From an uncultured Alphaproteobacteria bacterium (lineage in GTDB: Bacteria > Pseudomonadota > Alphaproteobacteria > Rhizobiales > Beijerinckiaceae), in contig CALKHP010000006.1 in the NCBI GenBank assembly GCA_937988775.1, positions 62,001-126,000 on the forward strand: 64,000 nt of DNA, written 5' to 3'. Of this stretch, positions 16,258 to 24,772 are shown in pieces (position 1 is the stretch's first letter; the number at the start of each line of letters is the position of its first letter). Below the pieces are notes generated by a model that was not told the origin of the DNA, made no database searches, and saw only the letters and a program-made list of their open reading frames with translations. The position numbers and the translations under genes were made by a program.

Positions 16258-16391
16258 TGACTCGAAATTCCGGCCTTCAGCACACTCGACCTCATCCTGA
16301 GCTTGTCGAAGGATGTTTCCGCGCCCTCTGAATCATCCTTCGACAAGCTCAGGATGAGGTGGTGTTTTTCGAGGGGCAGAATTTCGAGTCA
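16258..16391. repeat. Nested inverted-repeat element, 134 bp
   Basis: Outer 13-bp arms TGACTCGAAATTC (16258-16270) and GAATTTCGAGTCA (16379-16391) are perfect complements. Inside them are the 26-bp arms (16290-16315 and 16334-16359) also found at 4168-4235. The two 19-base segments between outer and inner arms are not complementary. The element sits between the metNIQ and EamA promoters. Confidence 0.8.
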
Positions 16392-16414
16392 GCCTTTAAG
16401 GTTCGCCCGCCGGA

Positions 16415-16485
16415 TTATACAATAGGCGATTTAAAAATGGAGAAACAATATAAATACAGTATATTTTTGTATAATCATACCCCCC
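16415..16485. promoter_or_regulatory. AT-rich upstream region of the EamA gene
   Basis: About 70 bases here are far richer in A and T than anything nearby, with the dyad ATACA/TGTAT (16454-16472). It lies 70-140 bases upstream of the EamA start and probably contains its promoter or an architectural protein site. No single -10/-35 pair stands out. Confidence 0.35.
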
Positions 16486-16557
16486 AGCACACACCGCGAT
16501 CGATTCCATCACCGCTCTGCGTTATCCAACCGCGGCGCACTCCTGTAGAAACCCGCC

Positions 16558-17454
16558 ATGAACCGACCTGCCGCCCGGCTCCAGGGCTACGACATCCTGC
16601 TTTATGCCATCGTCGTGTTCGCCTGGGGCACGAGTTGGATCGGCATCCATTTGCAGGCTGCCTCGCCGGTGCCGCCCGAGGTCTCGGTGTTCTGGCGCTT
16701 CCTGCTCGCCGGGCTGATCATGATGGCGCTGGCGCTGGTCAAGGGCGAGCGCCTCGCCCTGCCGTTGCAGGCGCATAAGCTGTTCGTGCTCATGGGGCTG
16801 ACGCTGTTCTGCGTCAATCTGGTGATGTTCTATCACGGCGCGCGCCAGATTTCCTCGGGGCTGCTCTCGGTGGTGTTCTCGATGGCCTCGGTGGTCAATC
16901 TCGGCTTCGCCTACCTGTTCTTCGGCCAGAAGCTGGAATGGCGCGTGCTGCTCGGGGCGGCCATCGGCACGCTCGGCGTCTTCGTGCTGTTCGTGCCGCA
17001 GATCTTCAACGCCGATCTCGGCCACGCCACGATGATCGGGCTGCTGTTCTCCGTGGTCGGCACGCTGTCGTTCTGTTGCGGCAACATGCTGTCCTTCGCC
17101 AGCCAGCGCTCCGGCATTCCGGTCATTGCCGGCACGGCGTGGAGCATGTTGTACGGCGCCGGTTGGCTCGCGGCCTTCTGCCTGGTGAGCGGCTATTCGT
17201 TCATGCCGGATTTCAGCGTGGTCTATCTCGGCTCGCTGGCCTTCGTCGTGTTGTCGGCCTCGGTGCTCGCCTTCTGGGCCTATCTGACGCTGCTCGGCCG
17301 CATCGGCGCCGGGCGGGCGGGCTATGCCACCGTGATGTTCCCGCTCGTCGCGCTCGCGGTTTCGACGGTCGCCGAAGGCTATGTCTGGACGCCGCTGGCC
17401 TTCGTCGGCGTCGCCCTCGCGCTTGGCGGCAACGTGCTGGTTCTGCGGCGCTAG
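16558..17454 (+). CDS. EamA/DMT-family transporter
   Basis: A 298-residue inner-membrane protein with about ten hydrophobic helices in two EamA repeats, the usual drug/metabolite transporter size. Helix 1 is GYDILLYAIVVFAWGTSWIG; the first repeat includes FWRFLLAGLIMMALAL and GLLSVVFSMASVVNLGFAYLF, and the second IGAGRAGYATVMFPLVALAVS and LGGNVLVL. It follows the nested palindrome and AT-rich tract and precedes an ABC importer with a separate start region. The substrate is unknown; DMT proteins usually export amino acids or metabolites. Confidence 0.9.
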   Translation: MNRPAARLQGYDILLYAIVVFAWGTSWIGIHLQAASPVPPEVSVFWRFLLAGLIMMALALVKGERLALPLQAHKLFVLMGLTLFCVNLVMFYHGARQISSGLLSVVFSMASVVNLGFAYLFFGQKLEWRVLLGAAIGTLGVFVLFVPQIFNADLGHATMIGLLFSVVGTLSFCCGNMLSFASQRSGIPVIAGTAWSMLYGAGWLAAFCLVSGYSFMPDFSVVYLGSLAFVVLSASVLAFWAYLTLLGRIGAGRAGYATVMFPLVALAVSTVAEGYVWTPLAFVGVALALGGNVLVLRR

Positions 17455-17596
17455 CGGGCGCATGATTCTTGCAGCGCAACTTGGCAGATAGAGCTATTGA
17501 CGTGGCCGGTTATTCTCCCCGATCTTCCGGGCGGGGATACGCAACGGCGCCGGTCGGAAAGGCCGGCGGGAAAACGGATAAGCGGAAGGAAACACA

Positions 17597-18646
17597 ATGA
17601 AACGCAGCACATGGATGGCGGCGACCCTGATCGGAGCCGGACTGTTGGCCGCCGGCGCCGCGCCGGCCTCGGCGCGCGATCTGACGGTGGTCTCCTGGGG
17701 TGGCACCTATCAGGACGCTCAGCGCGAAATCTACTTCAAGCCTTATGCCAAGCTGACCGGCAAGCCGCTGCTTGACGAGAGCTGGGACGGCGGCATCGGC
17801 GTGGTCACCGCCAAGGTGAAAGCCGGCAGCCCGAACTGGGATGTCGTGCAGGTCGAGGCGGAAGAACTGGCGCTCGGCTGCGCCGACGGTCTGTACGAGA
17901 AGATCGACTGGAGCAAGATCGGCAGCAAGGATGGCTTTCTGCCCTCCGCCGTCAACGAGTGCGGCGTCGGCGCCATCGTCTGGTCGACGGCCTTGTCCTA
18001 TGACGCCGACAAGCTGAAGGACGGGCCGAAATCCTGGAAGGATTTCTGGGACACCAAGAAATTCCCCGGCAAGCGCTCCCTGCGCAAGAGCGCCAAATAT
18101 GCGCTTGAATTCGCGCTGATGGCCGATGGCGTCGAACCCTCGAAGGTCTACGACGTGCTCGCCACTCCGGCCGGCGTCGATCGCGCCTTCAAGAAGCTCG
18201 ACGAGATCAAGTCCAGCATCGTGTGGTGGGAATCCGGCGCCCAGCCGTTGCAGTTGCTGTCTTCCGGCGAAGTGGTGATGGCGGCGGCCTATAATGGCCG
18301 CATCACCGGCATCAACAAAACCGAGAAGAAGCATTTCAAGGTCGTCTGGCCCGGCAGCATCTATGCCGTCGATAGCTGGGTGATCCTGAAGGGTGCCGAG
18401 AACAAGGATGCCGGCCTCGACTTCATCGCCTTCGCCAGCAAGCCGGAGAACCAGGTCAAGCTGCCGCAATATGTCGCCTATGGCCTGCCTGTGAAGGCGG
18501 CGGCCAAGATGGTGCCGGCCGATCAGCAGGCCGATCTGCCGACGGCGCCTGAGAACCTCGCCCAGGCGATCCCGATCAATGTCGATTTCTGGGTCGACAA
18601 CTCGGAAGCCCTGACCAAGCGCTTCAACGCCTGGCTGGCCCAGTAA
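17597..18646 (+). CDS. Periplasmic substrate-binding protein, spermidine/putrescine-type ABC transporter
   Basis: A 349-residue protein with a signal peptide (about 1-26, ending ASARD). The mature N-terminus LTVVSWGGTYQDAQREIYFKPYA matches PotD/PotF-like (SBP family 1/8) binding proteins. DVVQVEAEELALGCADGLYE and SGEVVMAAAYNGRI are further family blocks. A purine-rich site (GGAAGGAAAC) lies upstream of the ATG. It leads a four-gene operon with an ATPase and two permeases. The ligand may be a polyamine or another small cationic or carboxylic compound; it cannot be fixed from sequence. Confidence 0.9.
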   Translation: MKRSTWMAATLIGAGLLAAGAAPASARDLTVVSWGGTYQDAQREIYFKPYAKLTGKPLLDESWDGGIGVVTAKVKAGSPNWDVVQVEAEELALGCADGLYEKIDWSKIGSKDGFLPSAVNECGVGAIVWSTALSYDADKLKDGPKSWKDFWDTKKFPGKRSLRKSAKYALEFALMADGVEPSKVYDVLATPAGVDRAFKKLDEIKSSIVWWESGAQPLQLLSSGEVVMAAAYNGRITGINKTEKKHFKVVWPGSIYAVDSWVILKGAENKDAGLDFIAFASKPENQVKLPQYVAYGLPVKAAAKMVPADQQADLPTAPENLAQAIPINVDFWVDNSEALTKRFNAWLAQ

Positions 18647-18703
18647 CATGGGCCGGTTCGGCAACGGGGCCGGGGTCGGCCGGATGCGTCTGGGACGACG
18701 CAT

Positions 18704-19765
18704 TTGACCGACCCGTATATTCGCTTCGACAAGGTCAGCAAGGCGTTCGGTCCGCTGACCGTGGTCGACGATCTCGACCTCGACATCGCGCGCGGCGAGT
18801 TCGTCAGCCTGCTCGGGCCTTCCGGCTCCGGCAAGACGACGCTGCTGATGCTGCTGGCCGGGTTCGAGGCCGCGACCAAGGGCACGGTCTGGCTCGATGG
18901 CAAGCGCATCGACCGCCTGCCGCCGCACCGCCGCAACATGGGCGTGGTGTTCCAGAACTACGCCCTGTTCCCGCATATGACGGCGGCCGAGAACGTCGCC
19001 TTTCCGTTGCAGATGCGCGGCCTCGCCAAGCCCGACATCGCCGGCAAGGTGCAGCGCGTGCTCGACATGGTGCAGCTCGGGCGCCTCAAGGAGCGCCGCC
19101 CGGGTCAGCTTTCAGGCGGCCAGCAGCAGCGCGTGGCGCTTGCCCGCGCGCTGGTCTTCGAGCCGAACGTCATCTTGATGGACGAGCCGCTCGGCGCGCT
19201 CGACAAGCAGTTGCGCATGCAGATGCAACTCGACATTCGCGATCTGCACCGCCGGCTCGGCCTGACCATCGTCTTCGTGACGCATGATCAGTCCGAAGCG
19301 CTGACCATGTCCGACCGCATCGCCGTGTTCAACCGCGGCAAGATCGAGCAGATCGGCTCGCCCGAGGAGATTTACGACCGGCCGCATACGCGCTTCGTCG
19401 CCGATTTCGTCGGCGAGACCAACCTCGTCGAGGCGACCGTCGAGACAACCGGCGGCAGCGAGGCGACCGTGGTGCTTTCCAGCGGCAAGCGCCTGACGAC
19501 GAGCACGGACATGGCGCTCGAACCACGGCAGAAGGTGATGCTCTCGATCCGGCCCGAACGCATCAGGCTTGGCGAGACGAGCGCGGCCAACAGCTTCTCC
19601 GGCCGCATCGTCGATTGCGTCTATCACGGCGATCACCTGCGCGTCATGCTGGACGAGGCGGCCGGCGGCCTCGTCGTCAAGGCGGAGCGCAGCGGCCGCG
19701 CCTGGGCGCCGGGCGACGAGGTGGCGGTGTCCTTCACCCCCGCCGATTGCTGGGTCGTCGGCTGA
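18704..19765 (+). CDS. ABC transporter ATP-binding protein, PotA type
   Basis: A 353-residue ATPase starting at TTG 18704 (TDPYIRFDKVSKAFG). Walker A is GPSGSGKTT, the signature is LSGGQQQRVALARAL, Walker B is VILMDEPLGALDKQ, and the H-loop is FVTHDQSEAL. A C-terminal TOBE-like domain (about residues 240-353) is typical of polyamine/iron importers. Its stop overlaps the first permease start by one base. It energises the two permeases downstream. Confidence 0.92.
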   Translation: MTDPYIRFDKVSKAFGPLTVVDDLDLDIARGEFVSLLGPSGSGKTTLLMLLAGFEAATKGTVWLDGKRIDRLPPHRRNMGVVFQNYALFPHMTAAENVAFPLQMRGLAKPDIAGKVQRVLDMVQLGRLKERRPGQLSGGQQQRVALARALVFEPNVILMDEPLGALDKQLRMQMQLDIRDLHRRLGLTIVFVTHDQSEALTMSDRIAVFNRGKIEQIGSPEEIYDRPHTRFVADFVGETNLVEATVETTGGSEATVVLSSGKRLTTSTDMALEPRQKVMLSIRPERIRLGETSAANSFSGRIVDCVYHGDHLRVMLDEAAGGLVVKAERSGRAWAPGDEVAVSFTPADCWVVG

Positions 19766-20943
19766 TGAACGTCGCCCTGCGCGGCAGGCTGGTCGGGCTG
19801 GCGCTCGTCGCGCCGCTGCTGCTGTTCCTGGCCGGGTTCTTCGTCTGGCCGCTGGTCACCATGATGCAGGGCGCGGTGTCCGATCCCATCGCCGCGCGCA
19901 CCTTGCCGACCACCGCCCGCGCCACGGCCAACTGGGACCGCCAGTCGCCGCCGACGCCTGAGATGAAGGCGGCGCTCGCCCATGATCTGGCGGCGCTCAA
20001 GCAGGACCAGGTCGTCGGCGACCTGACGCGACGCCTCAACAGCGCGCAATCGGGCTTCCGCACGCTGATGTCGCGCACCATGTCCGCCGTGCGCGAGCAA
20101 GGCCCCGATGTCGATTTGAGCGCCGTCGACAAGCGCTGGAACGACATCAAGTTCTGGCAGCCGATCGCCGAGGCGGCGGCCTCGCGCTATACCGACCGCT
20201 ACCTGCTGGCGGCGCTCGACATGGACCGCGACGCGGCCGGCGACATCGTCACCCTGCCGGAGAGCCAGTCGGCCAATAAGGCGATCCTCGCCCGCACCTT
20301 CTTCGTCTCGGGGCTGGTCACGCTGTTCTGCATCGTGATCGGGCTGCCCTATGCCATGCTCGCCGTCTCGGTGACCGGCTGGCTGCGCGGCGTGCTGCTC
20401 GCCGCCGTGCTGCTGCCGCTGTGGACGTCGCTGCTGGTGCGCACCGCCGCCTGGTTCATCCTGTTGCAGGATAACGGCCTGATCAATCGCGGCCTGATGG
20501 CGCTTGGCCTCATCGACCGGCCGCTGGCCCTGATCTTCAACCGCACCGGCGTCGTCATCGCCATGACGCATGTGCTGCTGCCCTTCATGGTGCTGCCGAT
20601 CTTCTCGGTGCTGCTCGCCGTGCCGCGCAACCTGATGCCGGCGGCAGCCTCTCTTGGCGCGCCGCCGTTGCGCGCCTTCTGGCGCGTGCTGCTGCCGCTC
20701 AGCGTGCGCGGCATCGTTTCGGGCTCGCTGCTCGTGTTCATGGCGGCCATCGGTTACTACATCACGCCGGCGCTGATCGGCGGCCCGACCGACCAGATGA
20801 TCAGCTACGTCATCGCCTTCTACGCCACTGGCGCCGCCAACTGGGGCATGGCGGGCGCGCTCGGCGTCATCCTGCTCGTCGCCACGCTCTTGCTCTATGC
20901 CGTCTACCAGAGGCTCGCCTCCGACAAGGCGATGGGGATCTGA
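19765..20943 (+). CDS. ABC transporter permease, PotB type, with enlarged first periplasmic region
   Basis: A 392-residue membrane protein. The start is the ATG overlapping the ATPase stop (TGATG). After helix 1 (LVGLALVAPLLLFLAGFFVW) comes a hydrophilic segment of about 140 residues before the remaining helices, so the protein is roughly 100 residues longer than PotB. The EAA-loop region is MPAAASLGAPPLRAFWRVLLPLSVRG (partly quoted from about residue 290). It pairs with the smaller permease two bases downstream. The extra region may contact the binding protein, but that is inference. Confidence 0.9.
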   Translation: MNVALRGRLVGLALVAPLLLFLAGFFVWPLVTMMQGAVSDPIAARTLPTTARATANWDRQSPPTPEMKAALAHDLAALKQDQVVGDLTRRLNSAQSGFRTLMSRTMSAVREQGPDVDLSAVDKRWNDIKFWQPIAEAAASRYTDRYLLAALDMDRDAAGDIVTLPESQSANKAILARTFFVSGLVTLFCIVIGLPYAMLAVSVTGWLRGVLLAAVLLPLWTSLLVRTAAWFILLQDNGLINRGLMALGLIDRPLALIFNRTGVVIAMTHVLLPFMVLPIFSVLLAVPRNLMPAAASLGAPPLRAFWRVLLPLSVRGIVSGSLLVFMAAIGYYITPALIGGPTDQMISYVIAFYATGAANWGMAGALGVILLVATLLLYAVYQRLASDKAMGI

Positions 20944-20945
20944 TC

Positions 20946-21737
20946 ATGCTGCGCACCAGCCGCATCGTCTTCGGGGTTCTCGCCGTGCTGTTCCTGGTGG
21001 CGCCGCTGATCGCCATCCTGCCGCTCGCCTTCACCTCGAGCGTGTTCCTGAACTATCCGGTGCCGTCTTATTCGCTGCGCTGGTTCGTGGAACTGCTCAC
21101 CGCCGATGTCTGGCGCCGCTCGATCATCAACAGCCTGATCATCGGCGGCGGCGCCACGGTGCTCGCCACCGTGCTCGGCACGCTGGCCGCCCTTGGCCTG
21201 CGCAGCCGACACTTGCCCTTCGCCGGGCTGTTCCGCACCATCTTCCTGCTGCCGATGGTAGTGCCGGCGGTGGTGCTCGGCGTCGGCATGCAGCTTTGCT
21301 TCGTGCAGATCGATCTCGCCAGCACCTATCTCGGCGTCATCGTCGCCCATAGCGTGCTGGCGATCCCCTTCGTGTTGGTCAATGTCTCGGCCTCGCTCGG
21401 CGGTATCGATCCGCGCGTCGAGCGCGCCGCCGCCAGCCTTGGCGCCTCGCCGACGACGGTGTTCCGGCGCGTCACGCTGCCGCTGGCGCTGCCCGGCGTC
21501 GTCTCGGGGGCTGCCTTCGCCTTCGCCACCTCGCTCGATGAGGTCGTTCTCACGCTGTTCGTCGCCGGGCCGAACCAGCGCACGCTCGCGCGCCAGATGT
21601 TCTCCAGCATCCGCGAGAACATCAGCCCGGCGATTGCGGCGGCCGCCTTCCTGTTCATCGTCGGCACGCTGATCGTCGGCGGCATGTCGCTGCTCGTCCG
21701 GGCGCGCCTGCGCACGCGCGTGGTGATGCCGGAATAG
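20946..21737 (+). CDS. ABC transporter permease, PotC type
   Basis: A 263-residue membrane protein with six predicted helices, normal for PotC-like permeases. The EAA loop is seen in VERAAASLGASPTTVFRRV and TLPLALPGVVSGAAFAFATS, and SLDEVVLTLFVAGPNQRTL is a well-conserved PotC block. It is the last gene of the importer operon; two bases separate it from the preceding permease stop. The importer is followed by a composite double-hairpin repeat. Confidence 0.92.
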   Translation: MLRTSRIVFGVLAVLFLVAPLIAILPLAFTSSVFLNYPVPSYSLRWFVELLTADVWRRSIINSLIIGGGATVLATVLGTLAALGLRSRHLPFAGLFRTIFLLPMVVPAVVLGVGMQLCFVQIDLASTYLGVIVAHSVLAIPFVLVNVSASLGGIDPRVERAAASLGASPTTVFRRVTLPLALPGVVSGAAFAFATSLDEVVLTLFVAGPNQRTLARQMFSSIRENISPAIAAAAFLFIVGTLIVGGMSLLVRARLRTRVVMPE

Positions 21738-21817
21738 GAGCCCCGCTCCTCGACATGAGAGCTTGGGAACGCAGGGTGGGCATGCACATGTCCACGCGGG
21801 TGCTTTTCAGAAGCGGG

Positions 21818-21899
21818 ATCGGCGGATCAAGTCCGCCGATGACGGCTGAGAGATTGGTGCCTTGTCCTCCACCGTCATGGGCCGGCTTGACCGGCCCAT
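21818..21899. repeat. Composite double-hairpin repeat, copy 2
   Basis: Palindromes ATCGGCGGATC...CCGAT (21818-21840) and ATGGGCCGG...CCGGCCCAT (21877-21899) are separated by 36 bases, the same spacing as copy 1, and the flanking GCTTTTCAGAAGCGGG is also shared. It lies between convergent genes. Confidence 0.8.
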
Positions 21900-21993
21900 C
21901 CCGATAGGAAGGGTGCAACCGCCTGGGTCATGCTCAAGGCCGAGACAAGACCATGCCGCAGCACTGCCTTGTGCCGGGCTTGACCGAGGCCTC

Positions 21994-22191
21994 CTACTTC
22001 TTCGGCTTGTCGGGCTGGCCCTCGGCGCTGCCGCTGACAAGGGGCGCCTTGCGGTCGATGCGCGCGGCATCCTCGCCGCCGGTGCGCTTGTCGGCGGGTG
22101 CACGCGTCACCGCCGGCGGGTCGCTGGCCGGGAAGCTCTGCTTGAGCTGCTCGTTTAGCGCCTTGTCGGCCTTGTGCTTGTCATGGCTCAT
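21994..22191 (-). CDS. Small hydrophilic protein with SFPASDPPA motif
   Basis: A 65-residue, highly charged and probably disordered protein, MSHDKHKADKALNEQLKQSF then PASDPPAVTRAP, ending in KPKK. The (D/Q)SFPASDPP motif recurs in many short proteins of Alphaproteobacteria with no assigned role. It has a GGAGGAGCGA ribosome-binding site just upstream. It is downstream of rnhA on the same strand. Function unknown. Confidence 0.7.
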   Translation of the reverse strand: MSHDKHKADKALNEQLKQSFPASDPPAVTRAPADKRTGGEDAARIDRKAPLVSGSAEGQPDKPKK

Positions 22192-22256
22192 ATCGCTCCT
22201 CCTGGTTCGACGTTCAGGAGGTCAACCGGCGGCGCGGCCTGGCGTTCCATGCCGGC

Positions 22257-22718
22257 CTATCGGACCGGAGCCGGCTTCTGCGCCTTGTAGGGCGCCATGC
22301 CGGCGCGAGCCAGCGCATCGGCGCGCTCGTTCAGTTCGTTGCCGGCATGGCCCTTGACCCAGTGCCAGGTGACATCGTGGCGCGCGCGCGCCGCGTCGAG
22401 CTGCTGCCAGAGTTCGGCGTTCTTGACCGGTTGCTTGGCGGCGGTCTTCCAGCCGTTGCGCTTCCAGCCATGGATCCAGCCGTCGATACCGCCACGCACA
22501 TACTGGCTGTCAGTGTGGAGATCGACCGCGCATCGGCGCGACAACGTCTCGAGCGCGGCGATCGCCGCCATCAACTCCATGCGATTGTTGGTGGTGAGCG
22601 CCTCGCCGCCGCAAAGCTCTTTCTCGCGGCCGCCATAGCGCAATATCGCGCCCCAGCCGCCCGGGCCGGGATTGCCGCTGCACGCACCATCGGTCCAGAT
22701 TTCGACGCGTTCACTCAT
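22257..22718 (-). CDS. rnhA: Ribonuclease HI
   Basis: RNase HI cuts the RNA strand of RNA-DNA hybrids. At 153 residues it is the standard size. Catalytic acidic residues are visible in WTDGACSGNPGPGG (Asp), NNRMELMAAI (Glu), LHTDSQYV (Asp) and ERADALA (Asp), and WHWVKGHAGNELN carries the conserved His loop. It overlaps thrB by four bases. The grouping ispH-thrB-rnhA is widely conserved in Hyphomicrobiales. Confidence 0.96.
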   Translation of the reverse strand: MSERVEIWTDGACSGNPGPGGWGAILRYGGREKELCGGEALTTNNRMELMAAIAALETLSRRCAVDLHTDSQYVRGGIDGWIHGWKRNGWKTAAKQPVKNAELWQQLDAARARHDVTWHWVKGHAGNELNERADALARAGMAPYKAQKPAPVR

Positions 22719-23680
22719 GCGGCGCAGCCGTAATCCTCTGGGCCGGCGACGCGCAGGTGAAAGCGCAACCGGCGGTAATAGGGCAGCGGGTCGTGCGGCT
22801 TGACCAGCGCGCCCGGCGGCACGTTGAGCCAGTCGACCAGCCGCGTCAGCATGAAGCGCAGCGCAGCACCGCGCGCCAGCAGCGGGAACGCCTCGATCTC
22901 CTCATGCGACAGCCGGCGCAGCTTCTGGTAGCCGGCGATCAGCGCGTGCCCCTTGGTGTGGTTGAACGCGAGATCGGATTCGAAGCACCACGCATTCAGG
23001 CACACCGCGAGATCGTAGGCCAGCATGTCGTTGCAGGCGAAGTAGAAGTCGATCAGGCCGGACAGGCGGTTGCCGAGGAAGAACACGTTGTCGGGGAACA
23101 GGTCGGCATGGATCACGCCGCGCGGCAGGCTCGTCGGCCAGTCGCGCTCCAGCGTCTCGAGCGCGCGGGCCGTTGCCTCAGTGAGGCCGGGCTTGACGGT
23201 GTCGGCGCGTGCTTCCGCCTGCTCGAACAGCGGCCGCCAGCCGGCGACAGAGAGCGCGTTCGGTCGCATAAGCTTGAAATCGGCGCCGGCCAGATGCAGC
23301 CGCGCCAGCGTCTCGCCGAGCGCCGCGCAATGCTGCGCCGTCGGCCGGCGCACGGAAACCCCGTCGAGGAAGGTGCAGATCGCGGCCGGCCTGCCGGCGA
23401 GCCGCCCGAGCGCCGTGCCCTCGCGGTCGCGCACCGGTTGCGGGCAGGTCAGGCCCTTGGCGGCCAGATGCTCCATGAGCCCGAGGAAGAACGGCAGGTC
23501 CGCCTCGCGCACCCGCTTCTCGTACAGGGTCAGGATGAAGGTGCCGCCGGTGGTGCGCAGCAGGTAGTTGGAATTCTCGACGCCCTCGGCGATGCCCTTG
23601 CACGACAGCACCTCGCCGACGCCGTAGCGCGCGACGAAACGGGCGAGCTCATCGTCGCCGACCTCGGTATAGACCGCCAT
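22715..23680 (-). CDS. thrB: Homoserine kinase, type II (aminoglycoside phosphotransferase fold)
   Basis: ThrB phosphorylates homoserine in threonine synthesis. The 321-residue protein is of the alternative, APH-fold family. Motifs are GIAEGVENSNYLL near residue 30, the catalytic loop GVIHADLFPDNVFF (about residue 190) and GLIDFYFACNDMLAYDLAVC with the metal-binding Asp. It overlaps rnhA downstream by four bases and ispH upstream by one. thrC, the next enzyme of the pathway, is at 35.2-36.6 kb. Confidence 0.95.
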   Translation of the reverse strand: MAVYTEVGDDELARFVARYGVGEVLSCKGIAEGVENSNYLLRTTGGTFILTLYEKRVREADLPFFLGLMEHLAAKGLTCPQPVRDREGTALGRLAGRPAAICTFLDGVSVRRPTAQHCAALGETLARLHLAGADFKLMRPNALSVAGWRPLFEQAEARADTVKPGLTEATARALETLERDWPTSLPRGVIHADLFPDNVFFLGNRLSGLIDFYFACNDMLAYDLAVCLNAWCFESDLAFNHTKGHALIAGYQKLRRLSHEEIEAFPLLARGAALRFMLTRLVDWLNVPPGALVKPHDPLPYYRRLRFHLRVAGPEDYGCAA

Positions 23681-24645
23681 CAGGCCTCCGCCGCGCGCAA
23701 CTGCCGGGGCAGCGGGAAGAACACGCTCTCATCGGCCGTCGAGACCGTCTCGACCGAGACGGTGAAGCGCGCGGCGAACGCGTCGATGATTTCTTCCACC
23801 AGCACCTCGGGCGCCGAGGCGCCGGCCGTGATGCCAAGCGAGCCGATCGCCCCGAACACCTGCCAGTCGATATCCTCGGCGCGCAGCACCAGCCGCGCCA
23901 CCGGACAGCCGGCGCGCTCGGCGACCTCGCGCAGCCGCTGCGAGTTCGAGGAGTTCGGGCTGCCGACCACGATCATCGCCTCGACCCGCGGCGCGACGCG
24001 CTTCACGGCCTCCTGCCGGTTGGTGGTGGCGTAGCAGATATCTTCCTTATGCGGGCCGTGAATGGCGGGGAAACGCTGCTGCAACGCCTCGATGATGCTC
24101 CGCGTGTCATCGACCGAGAGCGTGGTCTGCGTGACGAAGGAAAGCTCCTGATCCGGCGCGAAGGCGAGCCCGGCGACATCCGCGACGGTCTCGACCAGTT
24201 GCACGGCGCCAGCCGGCAACTGCCCCATCGTGCCGATCACTTCCGGATGGCCGGCATGGCCGACCAGGATCACGGTACGGCCGCGCTTGTGGTGCAGTTC
24301 CGCCTCGCGATGCACCTTGGTGACGAGCGGGCAGGTGGCATCGATGGCGAACAGGTTGCGCACCGTCGCGGCGGCCGGCACCGCCTTGGGCACGCCATGG
24401 GCCGAGAAGATCACCGGCGCGTCGGTCTCTGGGATCTGGTCGAGCTCGTCCACGAAGATGGCGCCTTTACGCTTCAGGCTCTCGACGACATACTTGTTGT
24501 GGACGATCTCGTGGCGCACATAGACCGGCGGCCCATACTGCCTCAGCGCCTGCTCGACCGCGTCGATGGCGCGCACCACGCCGGCGCAAAACCCGCGCGG
24601 TGCGCATAACACGATGGAGAGCGGAGGCTTGGCGACGGCGTTCAT
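23680..24645 (-). CDS. ispH: 4-hydroxy-3-methylbut-2-enyl diphosphate reductase
   Basis: IspH (LytB) carries out the last step of the MEP isoprenoid pathway using a 4Fe-4S cluster. The start at 24645 gives MNAVAKPPLSIVLCAPRGFC and 321 residues. The three cluster-binding cysteines are in PRGFCAGVVRA (about residue 21), DATCPLVTKVH and ICYATTNRQEA. VYVRHEIVHNKYVV and FSAHGVPKAV supply conserved active-site His and Ser/His residues. It heads ispH-thrB-rnhA and is divergent from the antiporter gene. Confidence 0.97.
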   Translation of the reverse strand: MNAVAKPPLSIVLCAPRGFCAGVVRAIDAVEQALRQYGPPVYVRHEIVHNKYVVESLKRKGAIFVDELDQIPETDAPVIFSAHGVPKAVPAAATVRNLFAIDATCPLVTKVHREAELHHKRGRTVILVGHAGHPEVIGTMGQLPAGAVQLVETVADVAGLAFAPDQELSFVTQTTLSVDDTRSIIEALQQRFPAIHGPHKEDICYATTNRQEAVKRVAPRVEAMIVVGSPNSSNSQRLREVAERAGCPVARLVLRAEDIDWQVFGAIGSLGITAGASAPEVLVEEIIDAFAARFTVSVETVSTADESVFFPLPRQLRAAEA

Positions 24646-24772
24646 GGCCCGCCTTGTGGCCCCGCCGCCACAGCACGTCAAGCGTGCTGCGCTGCCGCAC
24701 ATCGTCGCCGGGCGCGGCCTCGCATTGCGCAGGACGCGGCCATAGTTTGGAGCGCAATCCTTTGGGGGGCCG

